In this document: positions 49,307 to 58,845 of the stretch, in pieces
How the letters are laid out: the number at the start of each line of letters is the position of its first letter
Position numbering within the stretch: position 1 is the stretch's first letter
NCBI RefSeq assembly: GCF_000750635.1
Contig: NZ_CCDM010000004.1
Span: 62,001-126,000, forward strand
Reading direction: 5' to 3'
From: Oceanobacillus jeddahensis
Lineage (GTDB): Bacteria > Bacillota > Bacilli > Bacillales > Amphibacillaceae
DNA length: 64,000 nucleotides
Program-made: the position numbers and the translations under genes
The notes under the pieces: model-generated
Told to the model about the DNA's origin: nothing
What the model saw: the letters and a program-made list of their open reading frames with translations, nothing else
Databases searched by the model: none

Positions 49307-50169
49307 ATTGTTGTTTCTTTTAATTCTACGTTATCCTTTTCTGCCTCAGCATATAGCTGCAAATCATGATAAGTGATTTCTGGACGGCTCCCCACTCGGA
49401 TGTTTATGCCTGTTTGACCCAGCCCTTCACTTATATAAAATGGTCTACCATCTTGGTAATGCAAACCTTTGATTATACTTTTTTGAACCAATTCTCCCAT
49501 TTTCACAAGATGATATGGTTTAGGCCAATGTATTTGCCCTCCGTGGAAATGACCAGATAAAAGGTAATCAAAATGATGGTCTGACATTTTGAGAACGATA
49601 TTTGGATCGTGGGTTAGAACTAAATTGTAGCCTTTTCGTATTTCCTTATAAGATTTATCTACATTACTACGACTTGTACTAAAATCATCAATCCCAATGA
49701 TATTTAAACTTTTCCCGTCAACCTCTATACTTTTATGCTCATTTTGCATCGTTTTAAAACCATATTCATTTAATAATTCTTTTAACTGATTAAAATTTAC
49801 ATCACGCAAAACATAATCATGGTTACCGAAAACAACATAGGACCCATAAACAGGATTCAGCTTATTTAGAGCCTCTAAATACGGAACAAGCTTTGGGATG
49901 CTTCGTTTTCGATCGAGAAAATCTCCTGTCAAGGCAATAAGATCAATAGACTGATCTTTCAAATCCGCAAATAATTGTTCCGGTGTGATTGATATATGTT
50001 CAATATGCATATCAGAAATATGGAGTACACGTAATGAAGCAGAATTAATTGATGGAATATCTTTTCCTAGTTTAATATAATTGATTGCTACTGAATGTGT
50101 ATTCTTATAACCTTTATATAGAAAGCACCCTATTAGTGCTGTAAATATAGTGATGATAAAATATATCAT
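49297..50169 (-). CDS. ykoQ: Metallophosphoesterase, YkoQ-like
   Basis: 290 residues with an N-terminal membrane anchor. Calcineurin-type motifs: DMH near 53, TGDFLD, GNHDY near 118 and a late SGHFHGGQ. The start is ATG 50169 after AGGAGGGG; an ATG 18 bases upstream contains that site. It lies beside a YkoP-like gene and a divergent YkoN-like gene, a grouping I recall from B. subtilis. Confidence 0.82.
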   Translation of the reverse strand: MIYFIITIFTALIGCFLYKGYKNTHSVAINYIKLGKDIPSINSASLRVLHISDMHIEHISITPEQLFADLKDQSIDLIALTGDFLDRKRSIPKLVPYLEALNKLNPVYGSYVVFGNHDYVLRDVNFNQLKELLNEYGFKTMQNEHKSIEVDGKSLNIIGIDDFSTSRSNVDKSYKEIRKGYNLVLTHDPNIVLKMSDHHFDYLLSGHFHGGQIHWPKPYHLVKMGELVQKSIIKGLHYQDGRPFYISEGLGQTGINIRVGSRPEITYHDLQLYAEAEKDNVELKETTIAG

Positions 50170-50381
50170 TTTTCCCCTCCTATCCAATATTATAATAAAA
50201 TTCAGGTAGGATTTTTAGTTGTAATTTATGGATATAGAGGAGGGCTTCATTCAATAGTTATTTTTGCTAACGTATATTATTTAAACTGATTTATGGACTT
50301 ATAGAAGGTTTTGACCACAATTTTCATTGACTATTTTTAGTAGGGGGTCTTACTGTCTATCTATGCAGGATTCGTCTTCTA

Positions 50382-50945
50382 CTAAACCCTTTTATATTTG
50401 TTAAGAAGCTTATCCTTTGACATGAATAAATACATAGGAGAAGTTATTTTTCTCTTTATTTTATTGCACGATAATAAATAAATTGGTAATAGAGCAATTT
50501 GTTTAAACAGTTTATAGTACCGGTTATGAATAGGATAAATTTCAAACCCCAATTTTTTACATCCTTTATGCAACATTGTAATACCAATTAACCCTTTAAT
50601 CTCATTCGTATAACCTCTTATTTGAATATAATGGACGATTTCTGGAAGTGATTCCTGTACATTCTTATAAATCGTTAATGCTCTTCGAACTTCACTATCA
50701 TTGTTTTGTATTTGCCTTAGTATTTGAATATTATGCAAATGAATTTTTAGAAGCATATCGTTTTTATTAATTTCTGTACCATCTGATAACGTTACTTTAC
50801 TTCCTTTGTATTTTGTTAAACGGACACGCATGATTGTCCGATCGCCCAATTTACTTTCAACATAATCAAGACGTGTAAAATGGAAATAAATCGGATCAAT
50901 GACATTCCAAAAAAAAAGTCCAGTTTTCCTAAAGTTAATATTCAT
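50382..50945 (-). CDS. ykoP: YkoP-like protein
   Basis: 187 residues, basic, no signal: FFWNVIDPIYFHF near the start, a KYKGSKVTLSDGTEI segment and the GITMLHKGCKKLGFEIYP block. It resembles B. subtilis YkoP, a protein without a known role. Its neighbours fit. Confidence 0.7.
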   Translation of the reverse strand: MNINFRKTGLFFWNVIDPIYFHFTRLDYVESKLGDRTIMRVRLTKYKGSKVTLSDGTEINKNDMLLKIHLHNIQILRQIQNNDSEVRRALTIYKNVQESLPEIVHYIQIRGYTNEIKGLIGITMLHKGCKKLGFEIYPIHNRYYKLFKQIALLPIYLLSCNKIKRKITSPMYLFMSKDKLLNKYKRV

Positions 50946-51080
50946 TCTATTACCCCTCTAAATGATTTAAGTGACAGTTTTATTCTTAATTAAACGTTGC
51001 TCAACTATTACTGGAAAAATTAAGTATTATGAATCAAAATTCTTTTGTTTCACAAACTAAATACTGAAGGAGGCGAGAGC

Positions 51081-52184
51081 GTGATGTATAGGATTTTATT
51101 TATGCCTTTTTTACAAATTCCTTCAGGACATCATCATGTTGCTGACACGATTAAAAATCAATTAAATCAATCATCAAACGACTTTCATTTTGAAAAAGTG
51201 GAAATGTTATCATATTGTTATGGTAAGGTAGAAATACTTACTTCTTCCTTTTATTTACAATGGATTGATAAGTTTCCAAGCGTATACAGCAAAATTTATA
51301 AAACTGTAGTTAAAAGAAGAAAAAGCAGCAACAGCTATTATCTATACGAAGTCTTATTTTTAAAAAAAATAAGAAATTTAATTGAACAAACCAAACCGGA
51401 TATAATTATTTGTACACATGCCCTCCCATCCTACCTTCTAAATAAATTAAAAAAAGGGAATATATGGAATGGACCAGTTATTAATGTGTACACCGATTAT
51501 TTTATAAATGATTTGTGGGGAAAGGAACGTATCAACTATCATTTCGTACCTAGTTTGCACCACAAACAGGAATTGATAATGCGTGGAATAAAACCGAAGC
51601 AAATTTTTGTAACAGGAATTCCTATTGATTCCATATTCAAAAGTAAAAAGGAAACATCTAGCAATAATGATAAATTGAATATTTTGATAAGCGGGGGTAA
51701 CATGGGTGCTGGTTCCATTCAACAACTGCTGCAAACATTAAATCCCTCAGGTTCTATTCTTTATAAAGTATTATGCGGAAAAAATGAAATGTTATTTCAA
51801 CATATAGAGCAGCTAAATTATCCATCCATTAAACCGCTTCCCTACCTAAATTCAAAGGAAGAAATGAATCAATTATACGATGAAGCAGATGCAATTATTA
51901 CTAAACCTGGAGGTGTAACCATTTCCGAATGCTTATGGAAAAGACTTCCTATCTTTGTGTTTGAGGCATTACCAGGACAGGAGGAATTCAATTTAAATTA
52001 TTTGAAAAGTCAAGGTTTAATATTTCATTTGGATAATTGGAATTCACCAAATAACATAGAGAATGTAATAACTGATATCTTAATGAACGATTTATCAACT
52101 TTTAATGAACGGTTAGAATCCTTTTATATGTGCTTCGAAAAAAATGATGCTTCACAAATAATAGAAAAAATAATTATGTCATAA
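51081..52184 (+). CDS. ykoN: MGDG-synthase-like glycosyltransferase, YkoN-like
   Basis: 367 residues, GT28/MGDG type lipid or glycan glycosyltransferase. Seen: the N-terminal SGHHHVADTI, central YTDYFINDLWG, and the donor-site region ADAIITKPGGVTISE near 285. The start is GTG 51081, or ATG 51084, behind AAGGAGG; an upstream ATG lacks a site. Divergent from ykoP. Confidence 0.8.
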   Translation: MMYRILFMPFLQIPSGHHHVADTIKNQLNQSSNDFHFEKVEMLSYCYGKVEILTSSFYLQWIDKFPSVYSKIYKTVVKRRKSSNSYYLYEVLFLKKIRNLIEQTKPDIIICTHALPSYLLNKLKKGNIWNGPVINVYTDYFINDLWGKERINYHFVPSLHHKQELIMRGIKPKQIFVTGIPIDSIFKSKKETSSNNDKLNILISGGNMGAGSIQQLLQTLNPSGSILYKVLCGKNEMLFQHIEQLNYPSIKPLPYLNSKEEMNQLYDEADAIITKPGGVTISECLWKRLPIFVFEALPGQEEFNLNYLKSQGLIFHLDNWNSPNNIENVITDILMNDLSTFNERLESFYMCFEKNDASQIIEKIIMS

Positions 52185-52207
52185 AAATTGGATTTAAGAT
52201 GACTAGT

Positions 52208-52363
52208 AAAACGAAACTTCATTCAGTGGGAGTTTTCGCCTTCTCCACTGAATGATTAGTTGAGTGATTCAGGGAGTTAGCGCCCGTTATCTTCCGCCTA
52301 AATAAATTCATTCTTACTCTTTATTTTTAGGCGGGAGTTTTACGGGCGGTTCTCCGTGATAAA
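52208..52363 (+). repeat. Interspersed structured repeat, copy E (centre deleted)
   Basis: Both ends are present but the central module is lost. The right end abuts a gene fragment. Confidence 0.88.
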
Positions 52364-52501
52364 TTTTTATCGAAAAAATGCACATCAGATCAGGCACTAG
52401 CTCAAGAAGCAATTAAGCAAGCTTCTGCTGAAATTGCCTCAGCGCAAACAACTGTAAGCCAAATTCAAAGTGCCATAATGACTCAACAATCAGAATCTTA
52501 A
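52364..52501 (+). pseudogene. 3' fragment of an unknown gene
   Basis: Immediately after repeat E an open frame reads SDQALAQEAIKQ and on to a TAA at 52499. It is Ala/Gln/Ser rich and helical, with no start. It looks like the surviving tail of a small coiled-coil protein cut at the repeat's edge. Confidence 0.55.
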
Positions 52502-52504
52502 AGA

Positions 52505-52620
52505 AAACTTAGCATTCGCCAGCCGTTTGCGAATGCCTTAGTTGAGACTGCGATTACTCGCCCCATCAAAACCGTTGCACTTATACTTTATTCCTTGAAT
52601 TCTTTCTTAAAGTGCAACAG
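52505..52620 (+). repeat. Type 3 repeat, copy 1
   Basis: Contains CCTTAGTTG, GCGATTACTCGCCCCATC and a hairpin TTGCACTT / AAGTGCAA (52575-52582 with 52610-52617). It matches 56040-56178 over most of its length. Confidence 0.75.
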
Positions 52621-52627
52621 CAAAAAT

Positions 52628-52671
52628 AATGACCCGTGCACCAATCATCTGGAGCGCGGGTCATTTTCTTT
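52628..52671 (+). terminator. Terminator hairpin
   Basis: A 9-bp stem (52628-52636 with 52657-52665), then TTCTTT. Possibly the terminator of the lost gene at 52364. The 50 codons after it read protein-like (GELYDRFSYLIAELL) up to repeat F; this may be another fragment. Confidence 0.65.
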
Positions 52672-52760
52672 CAATAAATGGTGAATTATACGATAGATTT
52701 TCTTATTTAATTGCTGAACTTCTTATTCCTGAACAAAGCTCAAGTAAGAGGGTTAAAAAT

Positions 52761-53020
52761 AAAACGAAACTTCACTCAGTGGGAGTTTTTCGACGCACAA
52801 CTCTTTACGATGGGACGAGTAACCGCAATGGTTTTCGATGGGACGAGTAATCGCAGTCCCAGTCCCAGGACGTCGTGAACTTAGTTTGTTTCCTTCATTC
52901 TCCCACTGAATTAGCCTGAGTGATTCAGGGAGTTAGCTCACCTGATCTCCCGCCTAAATAAGTTTATTTTCACGCTTTATTTGGAGGCGGGAGTTTTATG
53001 GACGGTTCTCCGTGATAAAA
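52761..53020 (+). repeat. Interspersed structured repeat, copy F
   Basis: A full copy, ending 12 bases from the stop codon of the DUF3231 gene, so it may also serve as its 3' end. Confidence 0.9.
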
Positions 53021-53032
53021 TGATTTGGTTGC

Positions 53033-54016
53033 TTAAACATCCATTTTCGGCGGTTCCTCCATCCAGCCATTATTAAGCATAATCGTTAACCCTTCCCTTG
53101 CGTATTGGTAGATATCTTTAACCTTTATCCCAAGACTCGCATTCAAATCATTACGCATACTGAAATTAGCACCGAAGCTTTGGGATCCAAGAGATACATT
53201 ACAAAAAAAGAAGGTTGTCATCATCATGAGTTTATCTGAAAAAGGTGCCGTTGTTGAACTTGTCACGGTACCTCCGGAAGTAGCTGGTGACTGAATATCA
53301 TCCCGAAGAAGGATTTCTCCGGTTTCATTTAAAATTTCTTTGGAAAGTTCCTTCCCTTTTGTAAAATATTTTTGCACTTTTTTATTCTTCGCACATTGAG
53401 CAAAACCTGCCATCAATTGCATACCGGTAATATTAACTTCAATACTTTGATAAAGGTATGAAAACTCAACCGTATTTAAGGCTCGTTTATTACCAAAAAA
53501 ATCTGTTCCTTTCGTGTAATTTTTATCTGTGATGTAATCTATCGACTTTGGCATAGAAATATAGTTTGGACGAGGAAGTAACCCTTCTTCCAGTAAATAT
53601 TGAGTGAAATGATTATAATAAGTCTGCGAAATTTGAATAATATCCATATAAAGCTTTATAATATCTTCCCGGTAAGAAACGGTTATATGGAGAGCATACA
53701 TAGACAGGCTAAGCTTTTTTAATACCCGGCAAAACATAATATCAAAACCATTCTCATATAACCTTGGCGCGTCCAGATACACATCTTCATGCGTAAAACC
53801 GTTAGGTGCTGCTGTACCTTCCGCCTGAATTATCATTCTCATTTCTCTGACTTTGGGATGAAGTGCTTCCCATAACTCTGACATTAGATTTCGGGCTTTT
53901 TCATTCTCTGCTGTTTCTATAAAATATTCTAAATATCGAAGAATCAATGTTTTCTTCTGGTACGTCATCCATAAAGCACCGAGTTCTGATGAAGTCATTT
54001 TAGGTTTATTGGGCAT
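53033..54016 (-). CDS. DUF3231 family protein
   Basis: 327 residues made of two helical, ferritin-like repeats of about 160. Each resembles the DUF3231 fold (TSSELGALWMTYQKK at the start; NTVEFSYLYQSIEVNIT near 190). No signal. GGGAGG lies 10 bases before the ATG. Common in spore formers; function unknown. Confidence 0.85.
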   Translation of the reverse strand: MPNKPKMTSSELGALWMTYQKKTLILRYLEYFIETAENEKARNLMSELWEALHPKVREMRMIIQAEGTAAPNGFTHEDVYLDAPRLYENGFDIMFCRVLKKLSLSMYALHITVSYREDIIKLYMDIIQISQTYYNHFTQYLLEEGLLPRPNYISMPKSIDYITDKNYTKGTDFFGNKRALNTVEFSYLYQSIEVNITGMQLMAGFAQCAKNKKVQKYFTKGKELSKEILNETGEILLRDDIQSPATSGGTVTSSTTAPFSDKLMMMTTFFFCNVSLGSQSFGANFSMRNDLNASLGIKVKDIYQYAREGLTIMLNNGWMEEPPKMDV

Positions 54017-54128
54017 TAGCGCTTTGCCTCCCTATATTTATTATTCGCTTTAAAAAGTAGTATTCGGTTTTTTTATGAATATATACATATTACTACATGT
54101 AAAAACCACGAGATATTAGTACCATGAT

Positions 54129-54230
54129 AAAGTGAAACTTCCTTCAGTGGGGGTTTTTCGACGCATAACTCTTTACGATGGGGCGAGTAATCACAGCCCC
54201 AGTCCTAGCCAGTTACACTGCGATAAAATT
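54129..54230 (+). repeat. Interspersed structured repeat, copy G (truncated)
   Basis: Starts like the other copies, then ends with CCAGTTACACTGCGATAAAA, a variant end also found at 24325. Confidence 0.75.
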
Positions 54231-54246
54231 TCTGCCTATAGTAAAC

Positions 54247-54274
54247 AAAGAGGCAGTTTTTATGACTGCCTCTT
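54247..54274 (-). terminator. Terminator of tlp
   Basis: A 10-bp stem (54248-54257 with 54265-54274) and TTTGTTT on the minus strand, 45 bases beyond the tlp stop. Confidence 0.75.
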
Positions 54275-54318
54275 CATTCATCAATGATTTCATATTATCA
54301 GTTTCTAATAATTAAAAA

Positions 54319-54546
54319 TTATCCATTATGATTTGCTTCATCTTCTATTTCTGATCGCAAACCTTCAATAGTTTCTCTTCTTCTTTTGTTCTTACTCATA
54401 ATATCTTCTTTGTCTGCCGAATTTAATTCATTGGAATGAGCTTTCACATAATCTTCTGCTTCATTCATATTTTGTAACGTATGATCGATTGTATTTTTTA
54501 TCTTTTTCACGTTATCAGAACGATCATCTGGTTTAGGGGTTGTCAT
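54319..54546 (-). CDS. tlp: Small acid-soluble spore protein Tlp
   Basis: 75 residues, hydrophilic. The family hallmarks are PDDRSDNVKKIK near the start and KNKRRRETIEGLRSEIEDE at the end. It is packed in the forespore late in sporulation. AAAGGAGAG precedes the ATG. Confidence 0.9.
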   Translation of the reverse strand: MTTPKPDDRSDNVKKIKNTIDHTLQNMNEAEDYVKAHSNELNSADKEDIMSKNKRRRETIEGLRSEIEDEANHNG

Positions 54547-54857
54547 ATAATCTCTCCTTTCCTTTATATTCTCACTATATCTTGCCCAAAAACATAAGGG
54601 ATATTCTTGTCTTATTATCCTATTTGCAACATATTATTTGCTTAGTGTTGTCTTTATACTGAATCAATACTTTAAATTAGATCACTAATTCATATTATAT
54701 AAATAAGTATTATAAGGTTTAAAATTGAGACATGTTTATTATTATGTTATATTCTTTCCATAAGTTAGAAATAAAGAAAAATAAACATAAGATGTTCACT
54801 TTCATGTAGTTTATTATTTCTTCTCTACACCCATATACTTTAGAGAAGTGGTTTTGA
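54547..54857. other. AT-rich gap, no gene
   Basis: No ORF, repeat or hairpin supported; the missing 5' part of the next gene is not found in any frame here. Confidence 0.5.
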
Positions 54858-54890
54858 GACACTAGCCTAGAAAAGAAAGAGACGCTTCAG

Positions 54891-55484
54891 GTGCTGCCGG
54901 AATTGTTTATTAACAGTATTAATATGTATAATATTTTTCAATACATTACGGAATGGCGATTAAATGATTTGATTGCGTATGTCAGCGATGCACGCAAGCT
55001 GGAACAATTGGGAGTGGATGATATCATTATTGCAGCAAGTACACCGCACCTTGTTTTTGATGAAGTACAAAAACAGGTGACCCTTCCGATGATAAGTATC
55101 GTGGACGCAACAGTTAAAGAGGCTAAAAGACAGGAAGTACATCACATTGGTCTCCTTGGCACAAAGTTTACGATGGAACAAGATTTTTTCAAAACGCCAT
55201 TTGAAGAAAACGGAAAATGCATTTATGTTCCAGAAGAAGTTACACAGCAATATCTGCACAAAAAAATTGTAAATGAATTAGAAAATGGAATTGTAAATCC
55301 TGACACAAAAAAATTTAAACGAATTGTCGATGATATGATTAAGCAGGAGAAGATTGATAGTCTGATTCTCGGTTGTACAGAGTTACCAATGATTTTTTCT
55401 GAAGAAGATTTTGACATCCCTCTTATAGATACAATGGATATCCATGTAAACAAAATAGTGGATTTCATGTTCGAAAATAAATAA
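54891..55484 (+). pseudogene. Aspartate/glutamate racemase family protein, N-terminally truncated
   Basis: 197 residues against about 230 for the family. Visible: PELFINSINM, SDARKLEQLGVD, ASTPH near 50, and the second catalytic Cys in LGCTEL near 163. The first 30-35 residues with the GG(I/M) start are missing, and a TGA at 54855 closes the frame. The GTG at 54891 has no ribosome site. Probably inactive. Confidence 0.75.
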
Positions 55485-55514
55485 ACAAGTTAGAGAAAGA
55501 AATGAGGAATCCCA

Positions 55515-55664
55515 ATGAAAGAATTTATAGGTACATGTATAAAATGCAATAAAGAAATTTATTGTAAAGACGGCTTTTTAGATGGTGTAAACGAACAGGG
55601 TCGCTTGTATTGCTTTACATGTTCAGTAGAACGCCAACGGGAAGCGGAAAATAAAATAAACTGA
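55515..55664 (+). CDS. Small Cys-rich (zinc-ribbon-like) protein
   Basis: 49 residues with five Cys: CIKC near residue 8, a further Cys near 17, and CFTC near 33. That spacing could hold one zinc. GAGGAATCCCA precedes the ATG. No family is recognised. Confidence 0.65.
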   Translation: MKEFIGTCIKCNKEIYCKDGFLDGVNEQGRLYCFTCSVERQREAENKIN

Positions 55665-55768
55665 AGTTTATCCAATATTCTGGGCAATGGCATTTTTTTA
55701 ATCCAAGAATACTAACTCGTATCATTTAATGATAAAAGCCATGAAACAATCGCTCATTACAAATAAAT

Positions 55769-55809
55769 CGTCCAAAGTAGTCAATACATCAATAGGACAA
55801 CTTTGGACG
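55769..55809. other. Inverted repeat in the 55665-56290 gap
   Basis: CGTCCAAAG (55769-55777) pairs with CTTTGGACG (55801-55809), without a T run. It could be an operator or weak terminator. Around it I see no gene. Confidence 0.45.
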
Positions 55810-56039
55810 GTATGTATTTAATGAATTACATAATACCCCCCACTTTTTCGTTTTCGGTTATTTCTGCGCCAGCAATAATCCCATCCTCAAAACAATAAAA
55901 TGCATATACTACCATCTTTCTCATTTCCCATTAATCATTCCGTTCTAACATCAGACTTATTAAGAAAACTTGACATTCGTTAAAAGGAGACTTAAAAGCG
56001 TATTTTGCTTTCTAATATCTCTTATACTCTTGAGTGCAA

Positions 56040-56178
56040 GCCTTTTGCGAAAACCTTAGTTGGGACTGGGGTTGGGGATTCGATTACTCGCCTCACCGAA
56101 AACCATTGCGATTACTCTCCCCATCAAAACCGTTGCACTTATACTTTATTCCTTGAATTCTTTTTTAAAGTGCAAGCA
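56040..56178 (+). repeat. Type 3 repeat, copy 2
   Basis: Matches 52505-52620; its hairpin TTGCACTT / AAGTGCAA is at 56133-56140 and 56168-56175. It shares the ATTACTCGCC module, inverted, with the main repeat family. Confidence 0.75.
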
Positions 56179-56257
56179 ATCCCTAGGCCTACTACTTACT
56201 TATCACCTCTCCACGCTCCCCTTATTTTACCGTTTAGGAAATGCTGTCTGAATAAAG

Positions 56258-56285
56258 AAAGAGCATCTTTTAACAATGCTCTTTT
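56258..56285 (-). terminator. Terminator of the second catalase
   Basis: A 9-bp stem (56258-56266 with 56277-56285) and T-rich minus-strand tail. Confidence 0.8.
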
Positions 56286-56290
56286 TCATA

Positions 56291-58351
56291 TTAGGTTCTA
56301 TTCCAAAAACGCTGCTCTGCAATAGCAGAAACAAATTCTTCTCCAAAGTTTGAATTATTTGCAGCAAAAACAACACCAGCTAAATTATTATTTTTGGATG
56401 CTTGAATATAAGGCTGTCCTGTAGAGGCAACGCCAATTGGTTTATAGTGTTGATAAGCTGTATGCACGTATTCTGTAACTTGGGAATCGAATTTTGTTTG
56501 ATGTTTGGAGCTGCCGCCAACAACATAGAGAGAGTCAACCAGATAGGGACTTGTCGTAATAAAAGTTTCATCAATTTTAAGTTCACTACCCCCAGAACCA
56601 GTAACGGTACCGAGCCTGTCACTGATGATGACCACAAAAACGCCATTTTGTTTTAAATCGTTAAGTGCATTGGTGACCTCATTCCCAAAACCATCACCAA
56701 TCAGTACTCCTACCTTTTGCGTATATGCATAACGAGGGGTATTGGACTGACTTAGGGAAGGATAGCTGGTAGAAACAGAAACATTGGAACCAGTTGGACG
56801 ATTTACACCAATGTTATCGGCAACAATAGAGGCCATCTCCTTATCAACATGGACAAGTTGCTTATCAACCACTTGCTGTCGAACAGATTCGCTTTTTACT
56901 TTTCCAACCTGATAACTTAGCCCTTCGATCGTATGTTGCTTCTCAATCGGGGTCAAACTGTTCCAAAAAATTCTGGGTTGCGAATAATAATCTTTAAACG
57001 AGTCACTCCTGGCTCTAATTTTATAGCCTTCTACTTTCCCAGGGTAATCTTTGTATCCACCCTCTTCTGGAGGCACTGTATATGGCGTGTTGTTTGCCAG
57101 TGAATTTTCATGATAGTTTACCTTGTCAACGTCAATACGTTGTCTCATAAAGCCCCGCCTTTGATTATTGTGAAACGGACAGACGGAACGGTTAATTGGT
57201 AATTCAGCATAATTGGCACTGCCAAGCCGATGATTTTGGGTTTCTCGATATGCCATCAACCTGCCCTGCAATACGGGATCATTAGAAAAATCAATACCTG
57301 GAACAACATTGCCAGGATTAAATGCAACTTGTTCTGATTCTGTAAAGTAGTTATCAATATTTCTATTTAAAGTCAATTTACCAATCATTTGAACAGGCAC
57401 AAGTTCCTCCGGCCAAAATTTTGCAGGGTCAAGCACATCAAAGTCAAATTTAAATTCATCCTCCATTGGGATTAATTGGACGCCTAACTCATATTCAGGA
57501 TAAGCTCCTTTATCGATAGCTTCCCGGAGATCTTTTCTATGGAAATCGGGGTCAAGCCCGCCAATTTTCAGCGCTTCATCTTGAAGCAGAGAGTGCACTC
57601 CAAGGACAGGCTTCCAAACATACCTTACAAAGGTTGCAACATCTTGTTCGTTAACAAATAAGTACGTATTAATGGACCATGATTCCATCATTCGATAACT
57701 TCTTAAAATCCCTCGATCGGACATAATCCAAAGCACCATATGAAGGGCTTCATCATTATTAGCTACGTAATCCCAGAAACGGTCGTGGGCTCCGCTTGCT
57801 GTTGGTATATCATCAGCTTGCTTAGCTTGGTACGCATGCATGGCATCTGGAAACTTCATCGCGTCTTGATTAATTAATACAGGCATTGCGATCGTTGTCA
57901 AATCGACATTTCCTTCTTCGGTATACAGCTTAACGCCTTTGCATCGTAAATCTCTTGCGGTATCATAAGATCCTTTGGCCCCTTGCACAGTAGAAAAACG
58001 GACCGTTATTGGCGTCTTCTTCCCCGCTTCCTGCAAAAACCCGGCTTTCGTCACATGCTTCATAGACTGATAACACTCAAACTCACCATAAGCACTGTAA
58101 CCTCTTGCATGAACTACTCTTTCGGGTATTTCTTCATGGACAAAATGCGACATTTTTTCAAAAAACTCATAATCCTGTCGCAACGAAGGACCACGTATAC
58201 CAGCTTTTAATTGGTCCTGGTCCTGTGATCTTTTCTTCCCTTCCTGTGTTGTCATTGGCTCTCCAGAATCCTGTACACGAAACTGATCTAGTTGGTCTTG
58301 CTTAACATCTCTATTATCAGAATTTTGATTCCTTGATGATTTCTCATCCAC
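56291..58351 (-). CDS. Large-subunit catalase, second copy
   Basis: 686 residues, homologous to 41272. Distal His in RVVHARGYSAYG, haem Tyr in RLMAYRETQ, and a C-terminal DJ-1-like domain (VGVLIGDGFG) are all present. It is closer to the relic at 48523 (shared KVKSESVRQQ). A charged Gln/Asp leader precedes the core. The role may be spore-associated or stress-linked. Confidence 0.9.
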   Translation of the reverse strand: MDEKSSRNQNSDNRDVKQDQLDQFRVQDSGEPMTTQEGKKRSQDQDQLKAGIRGPSLRQDYEFFEKMSHFVHEEIPERVVHARGYSAYGEFECYQSMKHVTKAGFLQEAGKKTPITVRFSTVQGAKGSYDTARDLRCKGVKLYTEEGNVDLTTIAMPVLINQDAMKFPDAMHAYQAKQADDIPTASGAHDRFWDYVANNDEALHMVLWIMSDRGILRSYRMMESWSINTYLFVNEQDVATFVRYVWKPVLGVHSLLQDEALKIGGLDPDFHRKDLREAIDKGAYPEYELGVQLIPMEDEFKFDFDVLDPAKFWPEELVPVQMIGKLTLNRNIDNYFTESEQVAFNPGNVVPGIDFSNDPVLQGRLMAYRETQNHRLGSANYAELPINRSVCPFHNNQRRGFMRQRIDVDKVNYHENSLANNTPYTVPPEEGGYKDYPGKVEGYKIRARSDSFKDYYSQPRIFWNSLTPIEKQHTIEGLSYQVGKVKSESVRQQVVDKQLVHVDKEMASIVADNIGVNRPTGSNVSVSTSYPSLSQSNTPRYAYTQKVGVLIGDGFGNEVTNALNDLKQNGVFVVIISDRLGTVTGSGGSELKIDETFITTSPYLVDSLYVVGGSSKHQTKFDSQVTEYVHTAYQHYKPIGVASTGQPYIQASKNNNLAGVVFAANNSNFGEEFVSAIAEQRFWNRT

Positions 58352-58659
58352 ATAATCACCCTTTCGAACATTTAGATATACATACCATTTCTATATTTAC
58401 GTTACCTTTCTTAAATTAGAACATCATTTTTACTTCATGATGAGATTTTTCAAATATCAACGACTTTAAAACGTCTCATAGCCCTGGGTTACCGAAAGAA
58501 AAGATATAGTAAAAGCTCGGTAGACGTTAAAAAATATCTTGAAGATGTACATTTTCTCACCTCCCGTTTGCACGCTAACATGCAAAAATATAGCTATCTC
58601 AGCATATTTTTTTAGTCATTTCATATAGTATAGGAACCCACAAGAGGAGGGATTTTTAG
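58352..58659. other. Divergent promoter gap
   Basis: 308 AT-rich bases between catalase and the AtzG-like gene. No ORF or clear promoter is called. Confidence 0.4.
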
Positions 58660-58845
58660 ATGGATGATGCAAACATTATAAGACAGGGGTTACATTTACA
58701 GGGTTTGCCGTTCTGTGAGACAGATATTCCATATATCCAGCACATACGTTGCACAATGAAGTTATCTCAAAACGCACTTCCTGCATTTCCATATTTAAAT
58801 ATGGAAGTACCTATCACAATTGTTGATAAGGAACTACTCCTATGA
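58660..58845 (+). CDS. AtzG-like (DUF4089) small amidase partner
   Basis: 61 residues, LHLQGLPFCETDIPYIQ then a helix. Resembles the small AtzG/DUF4089 subunits that pair with amidases, as in the AtzE-AtzG complex. GAGGAGG precedes the ATG. Its TGA overlaps the amidase ATG as ATGA, so they are coupled. Confidence 0.7.
   Translation: MDDANIIRQGLHLQGLPFCETDIPYIQHIRCTMKLSQNALPAFPYLNMEVPITIVDKELLL

Noticed and set aside
52629-52850. 73-codon ORF
   Set aside because: It runs through a terminator hairpin and into repeat F; only its middle may be a fragment.
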